Shown here piece after piece: positions 41,341-51,038 of a stretch of DNA of 64,000 nt (positions are counted from its first letter, which is position 1; each line of letters begins with the position of its first letter). The notes beneath the pieces were generated by a model. That model did no database searches. It was given only the letters and a program-made list of their open reading frames with translations, and was not told the origin of the DNA. The DNA lies in contig PUQB01000084.1 of assembly GCA_003024785.1 (NCBI GenBank), positions 307,346-371,345 on the forward strand. Reading direction: 5' to 3'. Made by a program: the position numbers and the translations under genes. This stretch comes from Selaginella tamariscina. Taxonomy: Eukaryota; Streptophyta; Lycopodiopsida; Selaginellales; Selaginellaceae.

Positions 41341-44300
41341 ATGGCCAGGATTGTTTACGGCAATTTGGATCACGATGTTCCTGTGATAGATGGTGTTGGA
41401 ATCATTCTTACTAATCAGATTAGAACGTTCTTTGGCATTTTTGATTGGCAAAGTGTTCGTCTTTTTAAACTTCTTCATGGGCAATCTGCTTTACAGATCG
41501 AAATAAACGAGGACCAAGATGCTGGAGGGAAGGATAATCCAGGATATGTTTTGTTACCGGATGAAGGACCATTGTTTAAGCTTGTCGTTGCTTCTGACTC
41601 TGAATACTCAACGTTGAAGAACCTTTTCACTTCTAATACCTGCAAAAAGGGAAGAATTCTTATCGAGGGTTCCACGATCATTCATACAAATGAATTGCCT
41701 ATTGCGTATGATGGGGATGTCATTTTTGAGCTCCCTCCTTCCGAATACAAATACAAAGGAATGAATCGGAAAGAGGATGGACATACCTGGACAGCAGGAA
41801 CGACCAGCAACTGGAATTTTCAAGCGAGGGTGTCCAGGAGCAAATGTGTTGGGAGCCTTTGCTGTATCAACCCGGACTGCCCTGCTTCTAAGGCGGATTT
41901 CCGAACTGCACTAAATGGAAAGGATGTATTGTTTCCCCACCTTCAATCGACAAACTGGCAAAAGGATTGACATGTTTTTTCTGTAAAGAAAATCCATTGT
42001 GCCTTGAAGTTTGTCATGCTGTGGCGTTTTGCGTTTTCCCAGACGACATAACCAAGACTAGATTGTTTATCCACCAGGGAAAACATTCACATCCAGTGGG
42101 TGATGGTGTTTCTGCATCGAACAAAGAAGAAATGCATATGGCGGTCCAGAATGCAACAGAAAGAACTCCCAGAGCTAGTCCAAGAGTCATCGAAATGGCA
42201 GCATGTAAAGATGCTATCTTTGGTTTCTATTAGATAATTCTGAGCCTGGAAGTTGGGATAAGCTCATGGATCATTTGCAACCATTATCAAACAATCGAAG
42301 GTACAATTAGAGTTTTACTTTGTGCTGAGCATTCTTTGATAATACCTTTGATGCAGAGTTCGTCAATGGGTAGCGTCCGCAAAGAGAACTGCTGCTGAAA
42401 TGCCAGAGAATATTGATGGATTATTGGAGCTGAAACGAAGGTTGTCTATCCCATTCATCCACGTGATTCACTATCCTGGGATGAATTTCCGTGGTTCAGA
42501 CGACCAGGCATTAGTTTTTAAGATGACGGTTTCAGGGCCAGGTTCTGGAATCGATTATGTAAGGATGTGCCAACCTCCTCTTGGCCCTTTGCAGAAGAGT
42601 TGGGTTCTACTTGATCACACACACCGTGTTGTTGATAAGTGGATCACTCTGGCATTGCATGTTTACGACCCAAAGTAAGATGTTATCTTTTTGTTGTTTG
42701 CTTAACTCTTTGATTATTTTATAGTGTGCGCCGATTATCCACCATTGCTTATGGTGACATGAAGAGACAAACGGCTGGAGCTGTGGAGAAGTTTTTTCGT
42801 GCTATGTTGGATGTCTGTTCCGAGAAGGGAATCTACAATGTGCAGTTCGCTGGGTTTATGTCCGATGAAGCAGGAGCGATCTGGCAAGCAATTAGGAATG
42901 TGTTCTTTAATGGCCAAGAAATTCCTGGACGTGAACGGAGCTGTATCTTTCACTATGAACAAGCCATACAACGTGTGACAAGGAAGTGGGTCCCTCTTGA
43001 ACATCAACAACAACATCTTCAACTTTTGAGATCATGGCCAACAGCCACATCAACAACTGATCGTGAAGAAATTGAAAATAATCTTTTCCGCTTTTGGAAT
43101 GAAAATGTGAAGGATGTTGGAGTTATGCAGACGTGGTTTTCATGGTGGGAAAGACAGAAGAATCATATTTCAAATGTTGTTCTTGAAAGCATGCCGGAGA
43201 ATGCTGCAAGGGTTGTGCCCATGACAAACCAGTCGGAGTCTGTTCACGGAAGATGGAGGAGGGCTAGAGATTCAAAATACATTTCATTGTACCAAGCTAC
43301 AATCCACGACCTGACTGAATCAGTGCGACAATGTGCTCTTGTGAAGGCTTTTAGAGATGGAAGGTATAGTGGTTCCGGGCCGACTTCAGAGGAGCTCTCA
43401 GCAAGGTTCGAGAGAAGAATGTCAAATGCTAACTCAACAACACCTACAGCAAAGGTTATCATCGACTTAGTTGAAGATGTTGCTCCATCAAGCATGCAGG
43501 ATACTGCTTTTGTGGCTGCCACGAATGTTGAACATCGCACTGTGCAAAGAAATATGGGGTCAGAGGCTGAACGATCCCACCGACCGGACATCTTCTATAG
43601 TGAACAGGTTATTCCAACACAGTGTAGACGGAAGCGACGATTGGATTTTCAACTTGCAGAAGAACATGAAGAATATGTTCTGGTTGAAGAACAAGATGTT
43701 ACACCTGGACAATGGGCGATTAGAAGATGTGGTGAAAGAAGTTCTGTGAAATGTCTGGCAGGCTTTCCCTCTTCAGGAGGTCAGTGGAGTGCTTGTGACA
43801 AAAAGATCAGTCCTAGTGGTAATCGAGTGGCTGCTCCTTGTTTTTTTGGAAGGATCAGATACAATGACAAAAAACTGGTGAAGAATGCTTTCGCTCACAA
43901 ATGATGTATTTTTGTCCAACAAACATGCTTTGCAACAGACATCCAAGACCAACTATTGTTTCTCCGCCAGCTTCTACCTCGGTTTGGAAAGTTCAAGTGG
44001 GCACGAAGCTGATAGCAATGGAGATCAATGATCTGGCAAGATCAGGTTTTATGCTAGCTGGGCTTCCTTCAGCTCATGCAGGAGTGCCAGGTTTTTCAAC
44101 ACCTCATGTTCCTTCAGTTCCTGTTGGAGTCACTGGATTTTCAACACCCCCTGCACAATTTCGTGGACCTCCTGTTCCTGCAAGTGGTCGTGCAACAAGA
44201 ACACCTTTAGGGATGTCTAAGAAACAACAGGTAAGTTTTGAAGCATGTTTGACGTTGGGAGCATATGTCGCAGAAGTTGACGTGGTTGATCCTCCAACAT

Positions 44301-44556
44301 GCATTCGCTTCAGAGTATGTGACAACGACCATACATCTGCTTGGGTTGTCATTTGTAGCGCACCATCTTGTTCATGCTCGAGTTCTGCAATGGTCGTCAG
44401 TGGGTGCCTTGCAAACATATGTATTTTGTTTACAAGCGTGTACTGGGAGCTGATCCTCGAGTTGTCAAGCATTTGCAACGTCGTACACTTGCACCCCGTG
44501 AACTAAGTTCTTTATTGATGCTACCAAGGAACCTCCATCCTCCACCATCTATTTAG
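41341..44556 (+). pseudogene. MULE transposase (frameshifted)
   Basis: DDE transposase that would cut and move the element. Order: an N-terminal region of about 165 residues; a zinc-binding module like the WRKY-GCM1 type (CVGSLCCINPDC at 41840-41876, C-x2-C near 41970, HQGKHSHPV near 42075-42100); catalytic Asp in LLDHTH (42613); Asp in MSDEAGAIW (42864) with CIFHYEQ behind it; Glu in NQSESVHGRW (43236); and a C-terminal SWIM finger (CSC near 44369, CKH near 44408). Short introns at about 42301-42357 and 42676-42723 join in phase. Three one-base losses, near 41955, 42228 and 44378, break the frame, two in homopolymers. The Met at 41341 is preferred over 41299 because of its AAAATGG context. 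Either decayed, or affected by sequence error. Confidence 0.85.
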
Positions 44557-44715
44557 TGTGTTTGGTTTGTTTTCAAACAGCTTCGGTTTTATATTTGTTA
44601 TTTCAAACTTATAATTTTCAATATAAATTTTAATGGTAATTTTATGTTTAGCATATTTTTAAGTAATTTAACATATATTTTCTTTAAATACAACAAAAAT
44701 ATACTACCATATTTT
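44557..44715. other. AT-rich spacer after transposase
   Basis: Non-coding AT-rich DNA between the transposase stop and the right inverted end. Confidence 0.6.
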
Positions 44716-44922
44716 GTATGCGGCCGCCGCACTAGAATATTCTAGAATATTCTTGAAAATTTTGGAAGGTCCAATTGTGTGTACACTTGGCAGTACGAAA
44801 AATTTCCGTACAGAATATTCGAGGATATCTAGACGGAAATCGTACGGAACAACGGAATATTCAAGAATATTCGGAAATCTAGGTCAAGCTCGTTGACCTG
44901 CGCTCGAATTTCGCCGTGCCCC
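44716..44922. repeat. Right inverted end of the MULE
   Basis: From inside outward: GCGGCCGCCGCAC, tandem AGAATATTCT, CCGTACAGAATATTC, GACGGAAATCGTACGG, GAATATTC twice, CTGCGCTCGAATTTC and CCCC before the target duplication. Confidence 0.75.
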
Positions 44923-44931
44923 CATTTTCAG

Positions 44932-45779
44932 CTACGACGCGTACTGTGGAGCTGTCATTAATGCACACCTTTGGGAGATGTGCTACGTACTTCTTGTCCA
45001 GAGTCGGATCATTATTGCTCAGACGGCTCTTGAAGTTTTTGCAGCTAGCATCCCCGACGCTGTGTACCTGTGAAAGCCAGTAATTGTGAATTCAACAGCT
45101 TAGTAACGCAACCATACCAGATAAAGTGGCCAAGTCAACGTGGTCAAGCATCTTGTTTGCGAATTGACTCAGCAGTTTGTCAATCGAGTCCGAGGGTTCG
45201 GGAAGAAGAGCGTTGGCTGCATTGGACACAGTTCCATTCTTCCTACCAAGAGGCACGTCGTAGTGGAAGTCGTGTCCTCCAGACTGGACCATAAAACATA
45301 CTATATGAGCACTACTAAGGACTTACCATGACAATAGCATCATGTCCTCGCATGATACCACTCCTTTGCATATGTGTTCTATCTAGCTCGGACTTAATCT
45401 CATCAATGAGGTCGAAGCCCTCCAGTGCTACATTCAGTGGAAAAGTCATCTCGGTGCTGGGGCCCTCAACAAGAATTGAAGCATCACAGCCCTGCATTCG
45501 AGGAGCGATCAGAACTTGGAAAGTAGTGACGGAAACTAGAAAGGAAGTTTGGGACCGAGAAACACGAACTAGACAAGAACTCAGATCGACCCGGATGGTG
45601 ATCTCTACATACTAAGCCAAACTGGCCCCTATCTTTCATACGTACTTGAACCCAATAGTCGTGAAATGCTAGCCTCAACAATGCAGCTGTAGTATTGGCC
45701 TCCTTCATGGCAGCCGTGACGTGTTTCTTGACGATGGAAGCAAACTTTGGGCAGGACTGGGAATAGAATGTCATGAGTG
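44932..45779 (-). pseudogene. Class III peroxidase pseudogene, central part
   Basis: Secretory heme peroxidase, normally exported to wall or vacuole. Exon-like blocks on the minus strand are 45646-45779, 45327-45491, 45118-45283 and 44932-45067, with GT..AG introns in between. Motifs: FYSQSCPKFASIV, RLAFHDYWVQ then GCDASILVEGPST (family RLHFHDCFV-GCDAS; the Cys is lost), GFDLIDEIKSELD, an altered SCADIVAM segment, GGHDFHYDVPLGRKNG, DLATLSG then THSVG (family SGAHTIG; His kept), and SCKNFKSRLSN. The 5' end continues beyond copia 2, at 50218-50282; the 3' end continues beyond the MULE. Confidence 0.9.
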
Positions 45780-45784
45780 CCCTT

Positions 45785-45962
45785 TGACAGAATGAAAGAT
45801 CTTTAATCAGAAAAGAAAGGAAACAACTGTAATGCCTATTAGTTCACACATAGCATATATACAACTCTACGTTGAAAGTAGTTTGGCTATTGTTAAGCCT
45901 TGAAAATGGCCAGAGAAGCGGCCGGAGATTGAGGCTGTCATCTCCTTGATTTCAGCTCAACA
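45785..45962 (-). repeat. 3' LTR of copia 2
   Basis: Direct repeat of 50035-50212 with few differences by eye, next to the polypurine run. Confidence 0.92.
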
Positions 45963-45999
45963 CTCCTCCTAAACAAGGGTGATGACTGCTGCTGTAGCT

Positions 46000-47509
46000 G
46001 CTTTGCATATGTACTTTACCTCCTCCTCAGTCAAGGCCTTGCCACAACTCCAATTGCTGACCGATGCTCAATAAAAATTCTTTGGCTAGTAGCTTCGTGA
46101 AAATGTCCGCAAGCTGCTGACATGAAGAAATGTGTTCAACTTTCAACAATCTTGCTTTTACCAAATCTCGAACATAGTGATAATGCTTGGCAACATTTCA
46201 AGACTTCCAGTGTGTTACCTCACTCTTACACCAATCGATAGCTCCTTTGTTGTCAACATGAAGCTTGATTGGTGATATTTCTTGGCCAAGAGCTCCAAGG
46301 AAATCCTGAAACCAAAGAATTTCTCGTGAGGCAGCAAGGTATTCTGCCTCTATAGAAGAGAGAGCAACGTGAACTTGCTTCTTGCTGCTCCATAGAACCA
46401 GACTGCTTCCAAGCTGGAAACAAAATCCTGTAGTGGACTTGTAATTGTCACAGTCATCTACACGTCATCCTCACCTTCCTCCGGCTCCTCGCCGGCAGTC
46501 TGTCTAGGGTTCCAAGCTCAATGATGGCAACTAAACACGAGGGGCTACACACCATAGCATACATTAGACTTCCAAGTAGATTTCAAAACGGTACCTTTTG
46601 CATGGCCTGTTGCTCCTCCTTGCTAGAAGGACATTCAGCCTTGGTTAAGAACTTGATGTTACCAGGTTCCATACGTACAAGAGATGGATTGCAATCAGCA
46701 TAGCCATACATCTCAAGTACTTTGGTGGTCAAGTACTGTTGTTGAGATACATGAAGTAGACGTCGTTTCCTATCACGGTAAATCTCCAGTCCTAGAAAAT
46801 ATTGTGCTTCCCCAAGATCCTCCATAGCAAAAACCTTTCCAAGTTTTGCCTTAAAACACTTCAAATAATCAATGCTATTGCAAATCAAAAGTGAATCATC
46901 TACGTAAAGAGCAACTATAAGTAAAAACTTTCCTTCCCTTTTAATGTAGACGTTGGATTTTGGAGAAATGGGTGTGAAACCGTCCGCTTTGAAAAATACA
47001 TCAATTTTCTGCCACCAAGCTTGCAATGCTTGCTTAAGCCCATAAAGAGCTTTCTTGAGTTTCCATACAAGGTGCTCCTTTCCAAGAACAACATAACCTT
47101 CGGGCTGTTGGAAGATAAACTTCTTCAATGCTGTTTTAATGTCAGTATGATGAATCTCAAGATCAAAATGAGCAGCAAAAGAAAGTAAAATTCAAATGCT
47201 TATCATTTTTACCACCGGAGAGTAAGTCTTGAGATAGTCAACGCCATACTGTTGTTTGAAACCTTGTGCCACAAGCCGTGCTTTGTGACAATTGATGGAG
47301 CCATCTTCATTCAACTTAGTCTTATAGACCCAGTGGCAGCCAAGAGCTGAAGCTCCCTTTGGTAAAATCGTTACCTCAAAGGTTCCCATGTGAGTGATAG
47401 AGTCAATCTCCCTATCCATCGCTTCCTTCCAGTGAACATTATCTGAGCTAGCCATAGCCTCTTTAAAAGAGATTGGCTCTAGCACATAGGTAGCTGCATA
47501 AAATTCCAA
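46000..47509 (-). CDS. Copia 2 reverse transcriptase and RNase H
   Basis: RT in two frames (47192-47509 and 46583-47128): [51 protein letters not shown], and active site LYVDDSLLI. Sequence from about 46000 to 46420 reads HVALSSIEAEYLAASRE, HVDNKGAIDW and LADIFTKLL in the minus strand, which is copia RNase H. Stops separate the parts. Confidence 0.9.
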
Positions 47510-48122
47510 GAGATTAGAAGTAAAAGCATACGAGCACTCTGCATTTTCAATGGCTTTTTGCTTGGAATTTTCATCCGCTTTCCTCTTCCTAGCTCCTCAA
47601 TTGCTAGTGTAGGATCAACTATCACTGGAGATGGAGACATGGATTCAACTGGTTCATTATCAGCTTGGATCACTGAGTCATCTCCTTCTTGATCAAGAGA
47701 CTCTACAGCAAGATAATCATTCCAAACATCTGCATCAAGAATGTTGTCGTTCCAGAGCCACTCACGTGGAAATGTCACAAAATCAAGGTCAGGAATAAAA
47801 GCTGTCTCAAAATAAGAAGTTTCCTCAAAAAATTGTACTTCTTCCTACCTACAGATGTGAACAGTGCTAGTCGATGGATCCATCAAGCGGTAAGCATGAG
47901 GACTTGTCTCTGACATGCCTACAAACATTAGTCGTTGTCCAGAAGGTTCAAATTTTGAATGTAGATCTGAGTGAATATGTCAACAAGCAATACACCCAAA
48001 AATACGTAGATTAGCCACGTCAGGCTTAATTCCCGTAAACCGTTCTTCATGAGTTTTCCCTCTAACTGCGACAATGGGACAATGGTTAAGGAGATAGAAT
48101 ACCTTATAACTTCTGCCCAAAA

Positions 48123-48392
48123 TTACTCAGGAGCATTTGCTTGTGCAAGAAGACATCTTGCTATATCCACGATAGAACGATTCTTTTTTTTCTGCGACCC
48201 ATTATGTTGAGGTGTATATGGTTCGGTGAGTTGGCATTGAATCCTAGAAGTGGAACATAGCTGATTGAAACTGCGATTCACAAATTCACCGCCATTATCA
48301 GTCCTCAGTTTTTTGATTCGGCAACCAGTTTGGTTCTCAACCAATGCTTTCCATTCTATAAAGCAATCCAAAACTTTAGATTTAGTTTTCAA
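48123..48392 (-). CDS. Copia 2 integrase core fragment
   Basis: Carries KKLRTDNGGEFVN (second catalytic Asp) and YTPQHNGSQKKKNRS, where the usual NG(V/I)AERKNR Glu is replaced, so the DDE triad is incomplete. It is separated from the preceding frame by a stop near 48400. Confidence 0.85.
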   Translation of the reverse strand: MKTKSKVLDCFIEWKALVENQTGCRIKKLRTDNGGEFVNRSFNQLCSTSRIQCQLTEPYTPQHNGSQKKKNRSIVDIARCLLAQANAPE

Positions 48393-48401
48393 GAAATAAA
48401 C

Positions 48402-49418
48402 CTAAGTTTTTCGACTAAGATCATCCGTAAAGGTTAGGAAAGACTTAGCCTTGCTAAAAGATGGAACATGAATTGGGCCACAGACGTCACTATGAACAAG
48501 CTCCAACAGTTCATGTGCCCTACTCCCGATTGTTTTGAATGGTTGGCAATGATGCTTGCCAAGAGCACATGCCTCGCATGGAGAAAGAGTTAAATCGTTA
48601 GATACATTCAAACCATTTACCATTGGTCTCAAACTTTCAATCCCGAAAATTGAGCAATGACTTAGTCGCTTGTGCCAAAGGTCACAACTACCTTTGCCAA
48701 CTGAAGCTAGAATTAAGGAATTGGTTGACACCTTATCCTTAAGATGGTACAAATTTTCTTTCCCAGGTGCTACGGCAACCACATTGTTAGAATACTTTCT
48801 TTGGATAATACAAGTCGTATCATTAAAAACGACCGTATTACCCATATCAGTTATTTTAGCAACAGAAAGTAAATCTTTGCGTAAGGAAGGTACCCTAGCG
48901 AGTGTGAGATCCCCTTTAGATGTGTGAATGCTGATTTCACCGATTCCATGCACGTGATGCTCACTATTGTCTCCCAGTTGAACTGCATGTTGGCCAAGAC
49001 AATCACGATACTTAACATAATGATCCTTATGCCAAGTCAGGTGAGTAGTAGCACTAGAATTTATCACAAAAGAGCCTTTTACCGTTGTGTTGTTGCAAGC
49101 TTCGGTTTTGATCTTAGCAACACAAGCCTCCTCAAGTAGGCGTCCATAGTTAGCTGATGACTTCCTAGACTTGATCTCCTCCAATTGCTTTTGAAGATGT
49201 TTCATCTTCAATCTGCATTCACTCTCATCATGGTTAGCTTTGTTATAGTAACCATAATTTTTCTTTTTCTTATCCTTCCCATTCTCCTTCAGCTTGGACG
49301 TGTTCAACCCTCCTTCTGATTTTCCCTTGTTCTTTTTCTTCCTTGCAATTTGCTTAGAAGTTCTTGCAAACAAGGCTTGATCAGAATTTGAGCTACCAAT
49401 TCCCACATCCTTCCGCAT
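48402..49418 (-). CDS. Copia 2 nucleocapsid, protease and integrase start (key residues lost)
   Basis: A long open frame of 338 codons. The knuckle region reads YGYYNKANHDESEC, where copia proteins have C-x2-C-x4-H-x4-C; both first cysteines are gone. The protease signature, normally (L/I)DSGA(T/S), is NSSATTHL: the catalytic Asp is Asn. The pre-integrase region is sound (LWHKRLSHCS ... CEACALGKHHCQPF) and leads to HSDVCGP and the first integrase Asp in FTDDLS. The frame is thus intact in length but inactive in predicted chemistry. Confidence 0.9.
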   Translation of the reverse strand: MRKDVGIGSSNSDQALFARTSKQIARKKKNKGKSEGGLNTSKLKENGKDKKKKNYGYYNKANHDESECRLKMKHLQKQLEEIKSRKSSANYGRLLEEACVAKIKTEACNNTTVKGSFVINSSATTHLTWHKDHYVKYRDCLGQHAVQLGDNSEHHVHGIGEISIHTSKGDLTLARVPSLRKDLLSVAKITDMGNTVVFNDTTCIIQRKYSNNVVAVAPGKENLYHLKDKVSTNSLILASVGKGSCDLWHKRLSHCSIFGIESLRPMVNGLNVSNDLTLSPCEACALGKHHCQPFKTIGSRAHELLELVHSDVCGPIHVPSFSKAKSFLTFTDDLSRKT

Positions 49419-49486
49419 GATTATCTCTCCTTAACGGCAAGTATTGCACAGCTAAGTTGAAGCTTCTCAACCTGCATCAAGTTTCT

Positions 49487-50010
49487 TCAAAGGGAGTGAA
49501 AAGAGTTGGGTAAAGAATGAAGAAAAAAGTAATTTTGGAGGGAAGGAGGAAGCTTGTTGTCTTTGTCGGACTCCTCAATTTGCCTGTACGTGTTCTTCAT
49601 GTTGTCCACAAACTGGTCAAAGTTCTTAGATTCGGACCACCGCATATTGACCATCTTTGTGTAGAGGTGTCCAATCTGCACATGAGTCTGCAACTTGTGC
49701 TTGTCGTAGAGCTTCTTCCACAAATCTTTGCTGGTGTAGTTCTCCTCGAGATTGAGATCATCTAACACACTCTCCGTCACAGCTAATCCAATCGTTGCCG
49801 TGCCTTTATCCTCTCGCCGACTCCAGGTGTCCAGCTTTTGGTATCTAGCATCAACTTCTGGTTTGAGCTCGTCTCCATTGACCACGCCCCAAACTCCCTC
49901 GCCTTTGAGGATGAGCTCCATTCGGCGTCTCCAGCTTGAGAAATTTTCAAAACCATCAAAAATGGTAATGGAACAGCCGTTGGAGAATGTGACGGTAGCA
50001 ACATCTCCAT
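49487..50010 (-). CDS. Copia 2 gag
   Basis: N-terminal Gag of the UBN2/retrotran_gag type. A start-proximal frame from 50010 (FNGxN-like region) shifts into the frame of 49487-49921: TWSRREDKGTATIGLAV, LWKKLYDKHK, LYTKMVNMRWSESKNFDQFVD. The frames overlap, so one frameshift is implied. Confidence 0.85.
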
Positions 50011-50034
50011 CTTTCTAACCCTGCTCCGCTACCA

Positions 50035-50212
50035 TGACAGAATGAAAGATCTTTAATCAAAAAAGAAAGGAAACAATTGTAATGCCTATTAGTTCACGCA
50101 TAGCATATATACAACTCTACGTTGAAAGTATCTCGGCGACTGTTAAGCCTTGAAAATGGCCGAAGAAGCTGCCGGAGATTGAGGCTGTCATCTCCTTGAT
50201 TTCAGCTCAACA
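50035..50212 (-). repeat. 5' LTR of copia 2
   Basis: Direct repeat of 45785-45962. The initiator-Met-like primer site lies immediately inside it. Confidence 0.92.
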
Positions 50213-50217
50213 CCCTT

Positions 50218-50282
50218 TGCCTCCATAGCTCCAATATGCACCACCAACATAGCAAAGAGAAAGACACAAAGTTTTTTGCCAT
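50218..50282 (-). pseudogene. Class III peroxidase pseudogene, first exon start
   Basis: The ATG at 50282 (minus) opens MAKNFVSFSLLC. In a neighbouring frame, KLCVFLFAMLVVHIGAMEAKG is a better signal peptide, so an indel in the A-run near the start is likely. The sequence runs to the copia 2 insertion point and continues as LMTFYSQSCPK at 45779. Confidence 0.7.
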
Positions 50283-50375
50283 CTCTCTCTTGCTCCTGCT
50301 TTTGCTCCTCCTGCTTGAGATTACAAGAGCAGGGGATTTTGCTCCAATGATACACTCAAGGACTGCATGGATGTG

Positions 50376-50386
50376 AGGTTATATAC
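50376..50386 (-). promoter_or_regulatory. Putative TATA box of the peroxidase
   Basis: Minus strand TAGTATATAACC about 100 bp upstream of the peroxidase start codon at 50282, a reasonable TATA position for a short leader. Confidence 0.4.
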
Positions 50387-51038
50387 TACTGCCAAGCAAA
50401 CATGTTTGGTGAAAGTTTTACCATGTACTGCTTACCCATGTGGCTTAAGAGTTGGTTAGAAGAAAACACCAAATTCTAAACAAGTCCAATGAAATAAACT
50501 TGTGATCGTGTTACATCGTGTTGCAGTAGACAGTCCTATCTTGATGGACATAGCTGGTGTTGTTAAGAATTATAGCATACGTTTGCTTGGAGTCAAAAGG
50601 TTCCGATGAACGCTTCGATGATATGAAAATTTGCGAGGAAACAATTAGGAAGCAGTCTGAGTACCTGTATCATGCGGTCATCCATTTCTAGTAGTTGGAA
50701 AGCCATGGTATAGCCTTCTCAGGATTGCCAGAAAGTGAGGCAGACGCGAATACCGGCAAGGAATCTGAGCAAAAAACAGGAAGGACAGTTCAGCATAGAC
50801 TCTGGCGTAGTCAAGCAAGTATCCATTTAAATCTAGTGAGACGTGATCATAAATGCTATTCTTCATTGTACTGGCACTTACATCTCTAATGACAGAACCA
50901 CGACGATGTCGACATTCTAAGCTGCATCGGTCTTAGCGTAACCCATAATATTTATAAGTTCTTTGCGTGTGGGCTCATGCTGTCCATGCACGACAAGGAA
51001 ACTTGATACTTAAGAATAACATTTGGACTAGTATGGTA
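50387..51038. other. Upstream region of the peroxidase; no gene recognised
   Basis: No recognisable coding sequence. The short open frames here match nothing I know. Confidence 0.5.

Larger units (their letters stand above)
35897..44922. mobile_element. 9.0-kb Mutator-like (MULE) transposon carrying a ParB-methyltransferase gene
   Basis: The 9-bp target duplication CATTTTCAG (35888-35896 and 44923-44931) flanks inverted ends. From outside inward, both ends share a G run, CGAGCGCAG, a CGAGC, an ATTTCCG, AGAATATTCT/GGAATATTC palindromes, CCGTAC, and a GTGCGGC-type GC box (about 36000-36015 and 44718-44732). MULEs make 8-11 bp duplications. Inside are two divergent genes: a spliced MULE-type transposase on the plus strand and an eight-exon ParB-methyltransferase gene on the minus strand, with a palindrome cluster between them. 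The insertion splits a peroxidase gene. Confidence 0.9.
45785..50212 (-). mobile_element. Ty1/copia retrotransposon 2
   Basis: 178-bp LTRs (45785-45962, 50035-50212) start TGACAGAATG and end CTCAACA, with target duplication CCCTT at 45780-45784 and 50213-50217. On the minus strand, the primer site after the 5' LTR reads TGGTAGCGGAGCAGGG (initiator-Met type TGGTATCAGAGC). A purine run (TTTAGGAGGAG) precedes the 3' LTR. The gene order is copia-type. It is inserted in the first exon of the peroxidase gene. Confidence 0.95.
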
